In this document: positions 48,216 to 58,568 of the stretch, piece by piece
Layout: each line of letters starts with the position of its first letter
Numbering within the stretch: position 1 is the first letter of the stretch
NCBI RefSeq assembly: GCF_000158475.2
Contig: NZ_KI392031.1
Coordinates: 1,735,583 to 1,799,582 of the forward strand
DNA: 64,000 nucleotides
Reading direction: 5' to 3'
DNA from: Oxalobacter paraformigenes
GTDB taxonomy: Bacteria > Pseudomonadota > Gammaproteobacteria > Burkholderiales > Burkholderiaceae_D
Notes under the pieces: generated by a model
What the model saw: only the letters and a program-made list of their open reading frames with translations
Database searches by the model: none
What the model was told of the DNA's origin: nothing
Made by a program: the position numbers and the translations under genes

Positions 48216-50663
48216 ATGACTTCTCCAGAACTTGAAAAAATTTCTTTAACCTCCGGAAACGATACCGGCAATACCGGATCGCCAGACCAGCCTGCCGGTG
48301 AAAAAAATGGATATCCTTCCATTCCTGAAGATGCCTTGATTATTATCCCAGTCAGAAACATGGTTCTTTTTCCCGGAATGGTCGTTCCGGTAACGATCGC
48401 CCGTGAAAAATCGCTATTGGCCGCCCAGGCCGCCATGCGGACAAACCGCCAGATCGGTATTGTCTTGCAGCGCGATCCTGAAACGGCCAACCCCGCACAG
48501 AAAGATCTATACCCAGTCGGCACGCGTGCCAGCATCCTGCGTTATGTTGCCGCCTCTTCCGAAGCACATCATATTGTCTGTCAGGGTGAAAGCCGTTTCC
48601 GTCTTGTCGAAATGCTGGACGGCTATCCTTTTCTGGTTGCCCGTGTCGAAAAAATTCAGGAAGAACCGGAAGACAGCGTCGATATTCAGGGCCGTATGGT
48701 TCAATTGAAACAGCGCGCTCTGGAAATTCTCCAAATGCTGCCCCAGGTGCCGAAGGAATTGTCCGATTCACTCGGCAATGTGACTTCGGCAGCCCTGCTT
48801 GCCGATCTGATGACAGGACTGATGGATTTGACGCCCGATGAAAAACAGGAAATTCTGGAGACAACGGATCTGAAAACGCGTATAGACAAACTGCTTTCTC
48901 ATCTGACTTACCGGCTTGAAATTCTTCGGGTCAGCAAGGACATTGACGAGCAGACCCGAAACCGCCTTGACGACCGCCATCGTGAAGCGCTGTTGCGTGA
49001 GCAATTGAAAACGATTCAGAATCAGTTGGGTGAAATTGACGATGCTTCTTCGGAAGCGGCGGAACTTTCCGAAAAAATCGAAAAGGCCAACATGCCGGAA
49101 GAAGTCCATACGCACGCCATGAAAGAGTTGAACCGCCTGAAAAACATGCCGGAATCGTCGGGCGAATATTCCATGCTGCGCAATTACCTGGAATGGCTTG
49201 TGGAACTGCCCTGGGCGATTTCCTCGGATGACCGGACCGATATCAATGAAGCCCGCCAGATTCTCGACGAAGACCACTATGGTCTTGAGAAGGTCAAGAA
49301 ACGTATCCTGGAATTTCTGGCGGTTCACAAACTGAATCCGGAAGGCAAAAGCCCGCTTTTATGCTTTGTGGGCCCACCCGGAGTTGGCAAAACTTCCCTG
49401 GGACAAAGCATCGCCAGAGCAACCGGACGCAAGTTCGTTCGCGTCAGTATGGGCGGCGTCCATGACGAAGCCGAAATCCGCGGCCACCGGCGCACTTATA
49501 TCGGCGCACTTCCGGGCAACATCATTCAGGCGATTCGTCGCGCAGGAACCAACAACTGCGTCATGCTGCTGGATGAAGTCGACAAGCTGGGAAGCGGTGT
49601 CCAGGGAGATCCGTCGGCCGCATTGCTGGAGGTACTGGATCCTGCCCAGAACAGTACTTTCCGGGACAATTATCTGGCCGTTCCTTTCGATCTGTCGAAA
49701 GTCATGTTCATCTGCACCGCAAACATGCCGGACACGATTCCCGGCCCTTTGCGCGACCGGCTTGAAATGATCCAGCTTCCCGGCTACACGGAACAGGAAA
49801 AGACGCAGATAGCCTTGCGTTATCTGATCAGACGCCAACGTGAAGAAAACGGGCTGAAGCCCGAAAACTGTGAAATTACCGAAAACGCCATTCACGACAT
49901 TATCGGCCATTACACACGGGAGGCCGGCGTTCGCAATCTTGAACGCGAAATCGGGAGCGTCTTCCGGAATGCCGCCATGAAAATTGCTGAAGGAAGCGCC
50001 GAAAAAGTAACGGTCGATTCAGCCGATATCCCGGACATTCTGGGTGCGCCGATTTACGAAGGTGAAATCGCCATGCGTTCCAGCATGCCCGGTATCGCGA
50101 CCGGACTGGCCTGGACACCGGTAGGAGGTGATATTCTTTTTATTGAAGCCAGCCGCGTTCCGGGCCGAAACAAACTGACTCTGACAGGCCAGTTGGGCGA
50201 AGTCATGCGCGAAAGTGCACAGGCCGCACTGACGCTTGTAAAAGCCCGTGCCGTTGACCTGAAAATCAATCCCGAGTTGTTTGAAAACAGTGAAATTCAT
50301 GTTCATGTACCGGCAGGCGCGATTCCCAAAGATGGGCCCAGTGCCGGGGTCGCCATGTTTCTTGCACTGGCTTCCGTCATGATGAACAAACCAGTCGCCA
50401 GCGATCACGCCATGACCGGCGAGATCAGCTTGCGCGGACTGGTTCTGCCTGTAGGCGGCATCAAGGAAAAGGTACTGGCCGCTTTGCGCGCCGGCATCAA
50501 GACAGTCATGTTACCGGCACGAAACAAACGCGATCTGGATGATATCCCTGAAGAAGCGCGCAATCAGCTTCAATTTGTCTTTCTGGAAACGGTTGACGAC
50601 GCTATCCGTGCAGGACTGATCAATCATGAAGGCGCTATCGATACGGAAAATCGGAATAAATGA
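48216..50663 (+). CDS. lon: ATP-dependent protease Lon
   Basis: Hexameric AAA+ protease that degrades misfolded and regulatory proteins. It has 815 residues: an N-terminal LON domain beginning at [20 protein letters not shown], a coiled-coil region, Walker A GPPGVGKT (near 386) and Walker [10 protein letters not shown]. The protease domain has PKDGPSAG (catalytic Ser near 709) and GGIKEK with the partner lysine (near 750). Coupled closely behind hsp20. Confidence 0.98.
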   Translation: MTSPELEKISLTSGNDTGNTGSPDQPAGEKNGYPSIPEDALIIIPVRNMVLFPGMVVPVTIAREKSLLAAQAAMRTNRQIGIVLQRDPETANPAQKDLYPVGTRASILRYVAASSEAHHIVCQGESRFRLVEMLDGYPFLVARVEKIQEEPEDSVDIQGRMVQLKQRALEILQMLPQVPKELSDSLGNVTSAALLADLMTGLMDLTPDEKQEILETTDLKTRIDKLLSHLTYRLEILRVSKDIDEQTRNRLDDRHREALLREQLKTIQNQLGEIDDASSEAAELSEKIEKANMPEEVHTHAMKELNRLKNMPESSGEYSMLRNYLEWLVELPWAISSDDRTDINEARQILDEDHYGLEKVKKRILEFLAVHKLNPEGKSPLLCFVGPPGVGKTSLGQSIARATGRKFVRVSMGGVHDEAEIRGHRRTYIGALPGNIIQAIRRAGTNNCVMLLDEVDKLGSGVQGDPSAALLEVLDPAQNSTFRDNYLAVPFDLSKVMFICTANMPDTIPGPLRDRLEMIQLPGYTEQEKTQIALRYLIRRQREENGLKPENCEITENAIHDIIGHYTREAGVRNLEREIGSVFRNAAMKIAEGSAEKVTVDSADIPDILGAPIYEGEIAMRSSMPGIATGLAWTPVGGDILFIEASRVPGRNKLTLTGQLGEVMRESAQAALTLVKARAVDLKINPELFENSEIHVHVPAGAIPKDGPSAGVAMFLALASVMMNKPVASDHAMTGEISLRGLVLPVGGIKEKVLAALRAGIKTVMLPARNKRDLDDIPEEARNQLQFVFLETVDDAIRAGLINHEGAIDTENRNK

Positions 50664-50665
50664 AC

Positions 50666-50700
50666 AAAAGGCGTTTCTTCATGGAAGAAACGCCTTTTTT
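50666..50700. terminator. Bidirectional terminator after lon
   Basis: A 15-bp perfect stem (AAAAGGCGTTTCTTC at 50666-50680, complement at 50684-50698) with a 3-nt loop ATG and a T run. It lies between lon and the convergent PEBP gene. Confidence 0.9.
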
Positions 50701-50723
50701 ATTCTTCCGGTTTCGCCAAACGA

Positions 50724-51206
50724 TCAGGCATTTTCCTTACGGACATAAAGACCAATGATTTCCGACTGCGCCAACACGTGTCCTTCCATCCGTTTGACGA
50801 CTTCCGCCTTGGTCGTTTGCCCCAGATCGGGCAAAACGGTATCAAGCGCATACAGTTTGAAAAAATAACGGTGTGTCCCGATCGGCGGACACGGACCGCT
50901 GTATCCCGCAAATTGCCGATCGTTAACACCGACCATCGTTCCCTCTGGCAAATCCTTGTCAGCCACCCCTTCAGGCAACGTTCCCGCAACGGGCGGAAGA
51001 TTGTATAAAACCCAGTGAACCCAGGTCATTTTCGGCGCCGCCGGATCGGGAGCGTCGGGATCGTCTGCAATCAGAACCAGACTTTTCGTTCCCTCAGGCG
51101 GTGCCGTCCAGGCAAGCGGCGGAGAAATATTTTCGCCTTCGCAGGTGTATAGCGCAGGCATCATTTCATTATGCTGAAAAACAGGTGAGTTTATTGTCAT
51201 TGTCAT
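50724..51206 (-). CDS. YbhB/YbcL family protein (PEBP, Raf-kinase-inhibitor-like)
   Basis: A 160-residue protein of the phosphatidylethanolamine-binding fold. Typical segments are TCEGENISPPLAW, LVLIADDPDAP, WVHWVLYNLP and the anion-site block YSGPCPPIGTHRYFFKLYALD. It has no signal peptide, so it is cytosolic. The bacterial role is unclear. It is the last gene of a minus-strand group with hsp20, yggX and argA. Confidence 0.92.
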   Translation of the reverse strand: MTMTINSPVFQHNEMMPALYTCEGENISPPLAWTAPPEGTKSLVLIADDPDAPDPAAPKMTWVHWVLYNLPPVAGTLPEGVADKDLPEGTMVGVNDRQFAGYSGPCPPIGTHRYFFKLYALDTVLPDLGQTTKAEVVKRMEGHVLAQSEIIGLYVRKENA

Positions 51207-51264
51207 GGAGGTATCCTTTCAAAACATTCAGTCCGGTTCTAAAAAGCATTATTCCGGCAGTCTT

Positions 51265-51753
51265 TTACTCCACAGGTATGTTTCTGACCGTTTCACTGAC
51301 GGCTTTCGGCAAACGAATCGACAAAACCCCATCTACATAGCTTGCCTGCGATTTTTCGCTATCGACATTTTTAGGCAAGCTTATCGAACGCTCGAACGAA
51401 CCGTAAGCGCGTTCGATAAGATGGTAAGTGCTTCCTTCGCTCTCACGCACTATCCGTTTGTCTCCCCGGATAAAAAGGGTATTGCCGATAATGCGGATGG
51501 AAAAGTTTTCCTTTCCGATACCCGGCATCTCCATACGGACGACAAAATCACTGGACGTTTCCTCTATTTCGGCATTCATCAATCCCCAATGTGGAAAAGC
51601 GTCGTTTTTGTTACCGTATTCGTTACGTTCAAAATGAACCAGAGCATTGCTGCAACGGCTAAGCAATTCACGCCAGCCGTCAGAAAGACTTTCCCAGGCA
51701 CGATTCAATTCGCGGCCAATGCTTTTTCCGGCTTCTTTCAAAGAATCAAGCAT
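51265..51753 (-). CDS. Small heat-shock protein (Hsp20 family), second copy
   Basis: A 162-residue chaperone-like protein. An N-terminal helical region of ~55 residues precedes the alpha-crystallin domain (NAEIEETSSDFVVRMEMPGI to YVDGVLSIRLPKA). Unlike the copy before lon, it keeps the A-x-x-x-G-x-L signature and a short C-terminal NIPVE extension resembling the I-x-V docking motif. A GGGAGGA ribosome site precedes the start. The two Hsp20s are divergent and not a recent duplicate. Confidence 0.88.
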   Translation of the reverse strand: MLDSLKEAGKSIGRELNRAWESLSDGWRELLSRCSNALVHFERNEYGNKNDAFPHWGLMNAEIEETSSDFVVRMEMPGIGKENFSIRIIGNTLFIRGDKRIVRESEGSTYHLIERAYGSFERSISLPKNVDSEKSQASYVDGVLSIRLPKAVSETVRNIPVE

Positions 51754-51840
51754 AAGTTCCTCCCGTTAGTCGTTACAAGAAAAACGTTTACTTTCACGTT
51801 TCAATCATAACTTACTTTCCCGGCAACAAAGATAATTTTC

Positions 51841-52113
51841 TTATTTCTGTTCAGGAACGTAGCCTTCCGCCTGATCGGCCCCATCCCCGAAGAAATGATT
51901 TTCCATCTGTTCCTTGAGATAGGCCCGCGCCTTGGGATCGGCCATGTTCAGCCGGTATTCATTGACCAGCATGGTCTGAAGACGCACCCAGGCTTGCCAG
52001 GCTTCCTTCGAAACGTTTTCATAAATTCTTTTTCCCAATTCTCCCGGATAAGGTGGATAATCCAGCCCTTCCGCTTCCTTGTCCAGTTTGATGCAATGCA
52101 CTGTCCTTGCCAT
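51841..52113 (-). CDS. yggX: Probable Fe(2+)-trafficking protein
   Basis: A 90-residue protein matching YggX, which protects iron-sulfur clusters and acts in iron traffic. Family segments are [26 protein letters not shown] and [25 protein letters not shown] precedes the ATG. It lies 49 bp after argA, a frequent pair in this group. Confidence 0.95.
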   Translation of the reverse strand: MARTVHCIKLDKEAEGLDYPPYPGELGKRIYENVSKEAWQAWVRLQTMLVNEYRLNMADPKARAYLKEQMENHFFGDGADQAEGYVPEQK

Positions 52114-52162
52114 GTTTCTCTCCTTGAAGATTGGTCGTTTTGATTGGAGGGGAATTGATCCG

Positions 52163-53467
52163 TTAAAGTTTCTTGATCAATACCTGCGACTTTCGCTGCC
52201 AGTTGTACATTCTTTGCCGGTCTTTGGGCAATTCATCGACACTGGCGTACACAAAACCCCGCCGCAAAAACCAGTGGGCCGTCTGGGTCGTCAAAATGAA
52301 CAGGCTGTCAAAACCCAGTGCCCTTGCCCGGTCTTCCATATGATTCAATATCGTTTCTCCGTCTCCTTCGCCCTGCACTTCGGGATCGACAATCAGACAG
52401 GCCATCTCGGCCATTTTTTCTGCCGGGAAAGGATAGAGAGCGGCACAACCAAAAATGACGCCATCGTGTTCCATAACCGAAAAATACTCGATCTCTCTTT
52501 CGATCAGCTCCCTGCCGCGTTTGACCAGCGTTCCATTGGCTTCGTAAGGTTCGATCAATTTCAGGATACCGCCCACATCCTTGATAGTCGCTTCGCGAAG
52601 GGTCTCGACATTTTCATAGGTCACCATCGTTCCGATTCCGTCATGCGTAAACAGTTCCAGTAGTACCGAACCGTCAGTTGCATAGGGAACAATGTGAGTT
52701 CGTGGCGTACCGCCAATGCAGGCTTTTGCGGCATAACGGAGATAGGAAGCCGCTTCCGGAGCCAATTGCCGGGTCTTCAGCAATTCTTCAACCTGATGCG
52801 AGGTTACTTCCCGGACCTCGTTTCCTTCGGCATCCTGAATCAGGGGTATTTCGGTAATAAAGATCAGTTTGTGTGCATGCAATGCAAGCGCGGCCGATAC
52901 AGCGACATCTTCCATACGCACGTTAAACGCCTCTCCGGTTGGCGAATAGCCCAGAGGGGAAAGCAAAACCAGATCTCCGGAAGCGAGAATAGGATGAATA
53001 CTGTCGTAAGCGATCTTGCGAACCTTGCCCGTCCATTGCAGATCGATACCGTCTATGATGCCGAGCGGTGTAGCTGTTACGAAATTGCCGGAAATAATAC
53101 GGATTTCGGCATGCGCCATCGGGGTATTGGGCAAACCCTGACTGAATGCCGCCTCAATATCCAGCCTTAATTCACCAGCCGCTTCCTTGGCGCATTCGAG
53201 CGCTTCCGGATCCGTAATGCGCGTTCCGTTGTAATACCGGCTTTTTACATGACGCAAATCAAGCTGTTCTTCAACCTGCGGGCGCGATCCATGTACGATA
53301 ACAACCTTGATGCCCAGCGCGTGCAACAGGGAAATATCGTGAGCCAGCACAGGCAGTGTGCCTGCCTTGACCAGCTCTCCCGGAAAAGCGACGACAAACG
53401 TCTGGCCCCGGAAAGCATGAATGTAAGGCGCAACGGAACGCAGCCACTTTACAAATTGTTCTTCCAT
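52163..53467 (-). CDS. argA: Amino-acid N-acetyltransferase (N-acetylglutamate synthase)
   Basis: First step of arginine synthesis. It has 434 residues: an N-terminal amino-acid-kinase-like domain ([20 protein letters not shown]) that binds arginine for feedback, and a C-terminal GNAT acetyltransferase domain (from about 290) with the acetyl-CoA loop region [15 protein letters not shown]. This is the classical ArgA architecture, distinct from bifunctional ArgJ. It diverges from hrpA across ~120 bp. Confidence 0.96.
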   Translation of the reverse strand: MEEQFVKWLRSVAPYIHAFRGQTFVVAFPGELVKAGTLPVLAHDISLLHALGIKVVIVHGSRPQVEEQLDLRHVKSRYYNGTRITDPEALECAKEAAGELRLDIEAAFSQGLPNTPMAHAEIRIISGNFVTATPLGIIDGIDLQWTGKVRKIAYDSIHPILASGDLVLLSPLGYSPTGEAFNVRMEDVAVSAALALHAHKLIFITEIPLIQDAEGNEVREVTSHQVEELLKTRQLAPEAASYLRYAAKACIGGTPRTHIVPYATDGSVLLELFTHDGIGTMVTYENVETLREATIKDVGGILKLIEPYEANGTLVKRGRELIEREIEYFSVMEHDGVIFGCAALYPFPAEKMAEMACLIVDPEVQGEGDGETILNHMEDRARALGFDSLFILTTQTAHWFLRRGFVYASVDELPKDRQRMYNWQRKSQVLIKKL

Positions 53468-53589
53468 GTCGGAATCATCCTGGAAATAAATGAGTACACC
53501 GGTTCAATAAACGGTTTCTGTTTTCACCGTCCCGGCAAACACCCGCAAGTATTGTCTTTTAAAGACATTAAAACATCTTTACGATTATA

Positions 53590-56500
53590 ATGCGCACCGA
53601 CATGAGTGCTCCTGAATCTTTATCCAAAAAACCACGTTCATCGCGACAATCGAAACAGGCAACCGCGAAAATCGAGCGTCCTCCTGTTCCTGCTATCGTG
53701 TATCCGGAGGAATTGCCCGTTTCGGCAAAACGTCATGAAATTGCCAGGGCGATACAAAAGCATCAGGTCATTGTCGTCTGCGGTGAAACCGGTTCCGGCA
53801 AGACAACCCAGCTTCCGAAAATCTGTCTGGAACTCGGCAGAGGCCGGACCGGATTGATCGGGCATACACAGCCGCGACGGATAGCGGCCATCACGACAGC
53901 AAACCGTATCGCCCGGGAATTGAATTCACCACCCGGCGAAGTCGTCGGCTACAAAATCCGTTTTACAGATAAAACCGGGCCGAAAGCGTCGATCAAACTA
54001 ATGACGGACGGCATTCTTCTGGCTGAAACACAAAACGACCGGCTGCTGGAACAATACGACACGATCATCATCGATGAAGCTCATGAGCGAAGCCTGAACA
54101 TCGATTTTCTGCTGGGATATCTTAAAAAGCTGTTGCCCGAAAGGCCTGATCTCAAAGTCATCATCACTTCGGCGACTATCGATGCCGAACGTTTTGCACG
54201 TCATTTCAGTACCGGAAAAGAACCTGTTCCGGTTATTGAAGTATCCGGCAGGCTCTATCCTGTTGAAATCCGCTATCGGCCTGTTCTTGAAAACAAGCCC
54301 GAAATCTCGCCAGCCAAATCCGACAGCCGTCAAACGCGCGATCTGATGGATGCCATTGTCGATGCTGTCGATGAGCTCTTCCGGACAGGCCCCGGCGACA
54401 CGCTTGTTTTTCTGCCGGGCGAACGGGAAATTCGCGAAACAGCAGAAATCCTCAGGAAACATCACCCGCCTCATGTCCAGATTCTGCCGCTCTATGCGCG
54501 GCTCTCGGCGCAGGAACAGGAAAAAATCTTCAAACCGGGCAATGCCAGACGAATTATTCTGGCAACCAACGTTGCAGAAACTTCCCTGACCGTTCCCGGT
54601 ATCCGTTTCGTTATCGATACGGGTCTGGCCCGGGTAAAACGATACAGTTACCGCAACAAGGTTGAACAACTCCATATCGAACCCGTTTCACAGGCAGCCG
54701 CCAATCAGCGGGCCGGACGCTGCGGACGGATCGCCTCCGGTATCTGCATCCGTCTTTACGACGAACAGGATTTTTTGCTTCGCCAGCCTTATACCACTCC
54801 GGAAATACTGCGTTCTTCACTGGCTTCCGTCATACTGCGCATGAAATCCCTGAAACTGGGCGACGTTGACACCTTCCCCTTCATGGAACCGCCTCTTAAA
54901 CGGGCCGTTGCCGACGGATACCAGCTTTTGCAGGAACTCGGAGCGCTTGACGAACTCAACCGGTTGACGTCTGTCGGACACGAACTGGCGCTTCTTCCGC
55001 TTGATCCCCGTATCGGGCGCATGATACTGGCGGCAAGAGACCATCAATGTCTGCGGGAAATTCTGATCATCGCTGCGGCCCTTTCCATTCAGGACCCGCG
55101 TGACCGGCCGATCGAAGCCCAGGAAGCCGCTGACAACGCTCACAAAAAATTTTCCGACAACCGTTCCGAATTTATCAGTTATCTCAAAATCTGGAACTGG
55201 TTCGACGAAGCCCTCAAGAACAAAAAATCAAACCGCCTGTTGCAGGAAAACTGCCGAAACCAGTTTCTTTCCTTTCTGAGATTGCGCGAATGGCGCGATA
55301 TTCATACACAGCTTTTGACAATCGTGCGCGAAAGAGGCTGGCGTCTCAACGAATCGGAAGCTACTTACGAACAGTTGCATCTGGCATTGCTGACAGGTCT
55401 TTTGGGCAATATCGGTTGCAAATCCGAAGACACTTCCGTATTTCTGGGCGCCCGTGGAATCCGCTTTCATATCTGGCCAGGCTCTGCACTGGCCCGGAAA
55501 AACGGCCGCTGGATCATGGCCGCCGAACTGGTCGATACCAGCCGGCTGTATGCGCGTTGTATTGCCCAGATCCAGCCGGAATGGCTGGAACGTGTCGGCA
55601 AACATCTCCTGAAAAAATCCTGGAGCGAGCCTCACTGGGAAAAACGTCCGGCACAGGTTTCCGCATACGAACGGGCGACGCTATACGGTTTGGTCGTTTA
55701 CTCTCAGCGACGCGTTCACTACGGTCAGATCAATCCGAAAGAAGCCAGGGAAATTTTCATTCGCGAAGCGCTGGTCAATGGCGATTTCGATACAAAAGCA
55801 CCTTTTTTCGCTCATAACCGGCAACGGATGCGTGAAATCGAAAATCTGGAACACAAATCGCGCAGAACCGACGTATTGATTGATGAAAGTCTTATCGCCG
55901 CATTTTATGACAAGCACTTGCCCGATACCGTCATCAACGGCTTCGCTTTCGAAAAATGGCACAAAGACGCCACAAAAGACAATCCGAAATTGCTGTTTTT
56001 AAGCCGTGACGATTTGATGCGTCATGAAGCGGCTGGCATTACGACCGATCTTTTTCCAAAAACACTCCATCTCGCCGGTATCGATATGACGTTGAGCTAT
56101 CATTTCGAGCCCGGTAACGTCCGCGACGGCGTGACGCTGACTGTTCCCATCTACGCCTTGAATCAGCTCAATGCCGAACGCTGCGAATGGCTGGTTACCG
56201 GAATGCTGAAAGAAAAAACCCATTTGCTGATCAAGTCGCTTCCCCAGAAAATCAGAAGAAACTGTGTTCCCTTGCCGGACTATGCTTCAAAATTTGTCGA
56301 TCGCATCCGTGAAAACCACTCTTTCGGTTCAGGCTCTTTGACAGACGCCATCATTGCCGATATTCGCGAGCAAACCAATGCAGTTGCAAAAAAAGAGGAT
56401 TTCCGAATGGAAACCTTGCCCTTGCATTTGTTCATGAACTTCAGGGTTGTCGATGAAAACGGGCGGATGCTCGACATGTCCCGGAATCTGGCTGCCTTGC

Positions 56501-57501
56501 AAGCCGAATTCGGCAAACAGGCACGGAACGCCTTTCAGCAGTTGGCCGCGCTTCGGTCAGCCGGAAAAAAAGAAAACCTTTCCCCCAGCGGCACGCCAGC
56601 ATCCGACAATTCCGTTCACAATACATCAAATGCCATAGATGGAACAGAAAAAATCACCTCATGGAATTTCGAGCCGCTACCTGAACTGCTTGAAATAAAA
56701 CGCGGCAAGCAGTCACTGATCGGCTATCCCGCTCTGGTAGACAAAACAACCCATTGTGAAATGGAGGTTTTCGATGATCCAGCTCTTGCCAAACGTACCC
56801 ATCATGCCGGTCTGCGAAGACTGTTCGCCTTGCAACTAAAAGAACAGCTTAAATTTCTCGGCAAAAACATCGATGGCCTGCCCCAGATGGGAATGCAATT
56901 CATCAAGCTGGGTTCCATGGAAGAATTGCGCGATCAAATTCTGCAAGCTGCCCTTGAATCAGCGCTGATGTCGTCTCCCTTGCCGGATAAACAGTCTGAA
57001 TTTGAGAAAAGAATAAATGAAGGGAAACCCCGTATCGGACTGATATGCAATGAAATCGCCCGGGTCGTATTGCAAACGTTAAACGAGTACCAGACTATCC
57101 AGAAAAAATTGTCAGGAATACGGACCCATGAATATGCACTGGCGGATATCAACCAGCAACTTTCACAATTGATCGGCAAACAGTTCATCACCGAAAACAG
57201 TCTGGAAAGACTTAAACACTTTCCACGTTATCTGAAAGCATGCAGTATCCGTATCGACAAATGCCGCAACGATCCCCAAAGAGACAGGACGCTTCTGGCC
57301 AATTGGCAGCAGGTAGCCACACCTTACTTACGGATCCTCAAAGGCAACCGGCAAAACCACTATCGGGAAGATCCCAACATGACCGAATACCGGTGGTTAC
57401 TGGAAGAACTGCGTGTTTCACTTTTTGCACAGGAATTACGCACGCCATTCCCCGTTTCCGTGAAGCGACTGCAAAAAATCTGGGAAACCATGCCGAGATA
57501 A
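53590..57501 (+). CDS. hrpA: ATP-dependent RNA helicase HrpA
   Basis: DEAH-box helicase of 1,303 residues, the full HrpA length. Walker A is CGETGSGKTT (about 60-69), the DEAH box is IIIDEAHERSLN, motif III is TSATIDAERF and motif VI is QRAGRCGR. OB-fold and the long HrpA-specific C-terminal region (DUF3418) complete the protein. It rescues stalled or collided ribosomes in E. coli. An alternative ATG four codons downstream is possible. It ends 14 bp from the convergent regulator. Confidence 0.97.
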   Translation: MRTDMSAPESLSKKPRSSRQSKQATAKIERPPVPAIVYPEELPVSAKRHEIARAIQKHQVIVVCGETGSGKTTQLPKICLELGRGRTGLIGHTQPRRIAAITTANRIARELNSPPGEVVGYKIRFTDKTGPKASIKLMTDGILLAETQNDRLLEQYDTIIIDEAHERSLNIDFLLGYLKKLLPERPDLKVIITSATIDAERFARHFSTGKEPVPVIEVSGRLYPVEIRYRPVLENKPEISPAKSDSRQTRDLMDAIVDAVDELFRTGPGDTLVFLPGEREIRETAEILRKHHPPHVQILPLYARLSAQEQEKIFKPGNARRIILATNVAETSLTVPGIRFVIDTGLARVKRYSYRNKVEQLHIEPVSQAAANQRAGRCGRIASGICIRLYDEQDFLLRQPYTTPEILRSSLASVILRMKSLKLGDVDTFPFMEPPLKRAVADGYQLLQELGALDELNRLTSVGHELALLPLDPRIGRMILAARDHQCLREILIIAAALSIQDPRDRPIEAQEAADNAHKKFSDNRSEFISYLKIWNWFDEALKNKKSNRLLQENCRNQFLSFLRLREWRDIHTQLLTIVRERGWRLNESEATYEQLHLALLTGLLGNIGCKSEDTSVFLGARGIRFHIWPGSALARKNGRWIMAAELVDTSRLYARCIAQIQPEWLERVGKHLLKKSWSEPHWEKRPAQVSAYERATLYGLVVYSQRRVHYGQINPKEAREIFIREALVNGDFDTKAPFFAHNRQRMREIENLEHKSRRTDVLIDESLIAAFYDKHLPDTVINGFAFEKWHKDATKDNPKLLFLSRDDLMRHEAAGITTDLFPKTLHLAGIDMTLSYHFEPGNVRDGVTLTVPIYALNQLNAERCEWLVTGMLKEKTHLLIKSLPQKIRRNCVPLPDYASKFVDRIRENHSFGSGSLTDAIIADIREQTNAVAKKEDFRMETLPLHLFMNFRVVDENGRMLDMSRNLAALQAEFGKQARNAFQQLAALRSAGKKENLSPSGTPASDNSVHNTSNAIDGTEKITSWNFEPLPELLEIKRGKQSLIGYPALVDKTTHCEMEVFDDPALAKRTHHAGLRRLFALQLKEQLKFLGKNIDGLPQMGMQFIKLGSMEELRDQILQAALESALMSSPLPDKQSEFEKRINEGKPRIGLICNEIARVVLQTLNEYQTIQKKLSGIRTHEYALADINQQLSQLIGKQFITENSLERLKHFPRYLKACSIRIDKCRNDPQRDRTLLANWQQVATPYLRILKGNRQNHYREDPNMTEYRWLLEELRVSLFAQELRTPFPVSVKRLQKIWETMPR

Positions 57502-57515
57502 ACCATTTCTACAAG

Positions 57516-58457
57516 TCACAGCTCATAATTGGCGGTCTCGTCAAGAAGTGCTTTTTCCACCAGTTTACGGTTCAGATTGGGAGAAATCATTTCAATGAAA
57601 GCATAAATATACCCACGCAAATAGGCATTTTTTCTGACCAGGATACTGGATCTGCCTGTACCGAAAAGATGACCGACCGGTATCGAACGCAAATTTTTGT
57701 CCTGCTCGCTGTTAAATGCCATACCGACAATAATCCCTACACCCAGACCGAGTTCAACGTAGGTTTTGATAACATCGGCATCGATGACTTCCAAAAGAAT
57801 ATCGGCCTTGACGTTTCTTTGCTGAAATACGTTTTCTATCCGGTTTCGCCCATGAAAAATCTTGTCATAGGTGATAATAGGATATTTGGCGACTTCTTCC
57901 AGCGTCAACATCTTCACGTCGTTTAAGGGATGATCCGGTTTAACGACCAAATGGAATTCCCATTGATGACACGGCAAGGTGATCAATCCGTCCTGTTCCG
58001 CCACATAATCGGTCACAACAGCCAGATTCGCCTGATCGAGCAAAACCATTTCCGCAATATCGTCGATTTTGCGCTGCAGCAGGGAAAATCTGACCTTGGG
58101 ATACTTTTGCATGAAAGCGGGAATAATGCCGGGCAAGAAGTAGCGTGCCTGCGTGTGGGTGGCCGCTATGGTCAGACTGCCGGAATCCTGTGCGGCATAT
58201 TCCTTGCCGATCCGTTTCAGATCATCGACTTCCTGCATGATCAATTCAATCGAATTCAGAATCATTCTTCCCGGTTCAGTCAATCCACGAATCCGCTTCC
58301 CATGACGCCGGAAAATATCGACGCCCAGTTCATCTTCAAGTTCGATAATCGCTTTGGACACGCCAGGCTGGGAAGTAAACAAAGCCTTGGCGGCTTCAGT
58401 CAGGTTGAAATTCTGCCTGACGGCTTCACGAACAAAACGTAACTGATGTAAATTCAT
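57516..58457 (-). CDS. cysB: CysB-type LysR transcriptional regulator
   Basis: A 313-residue LysR-family activator. The N-terminal winged helix begins MNLHQLRFVREAVRQNFNLT and includes the recognition segment FTSQPGVSKAIIELE. The effector domain has GSLTIAATHTQARYFLP, the CysB-class signature that binds O-acetylserine or sulfate. It probably controls sulfur assimilation; cysE is ~26 kb away. Cbl-type specificity is an alternative. A poorly conserved 110-bp gap separates it from lptG. Confidence 0.9.
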   Translation of the reverse strand: MNLHQLRFVREAVRQNFNLTEAAKALFTSQPGVSKAIIELEDELGVDIFRRHGKRIRGLTEPGRMILNSIELIMQEVDDLKRIGKEYAAQDSGSLTIAATHTQARYFLPGIIPAFMQKYPKVRFSLLQRKIDDIAEMVLLDQANLAVVTDYVAEQDGLITLPCHQWEFHLVVKPDHPLNDVKMLTLEEVAKYPIITYDKIFHGRNRIENVFQQRNVKADILLEVIDADVIKTYVELGLGVGIIVGMAFNSEQDKNLRSIPVGHLFGTGRSSILVRKNAYLRGYIYAFIEMISPNLNRKLVEKALLDETANYEL

Positions 58458-58568
58458 TTTGAGTCTCGTTATTTTCTAACTGGATAAGTTAACAGACCTG
58501 TAATTACGCCTTGCCGGTATTGGCCCCTGGCTGGAACCGGTCAATTTATGTAACGCGGGCTCAAAAAA

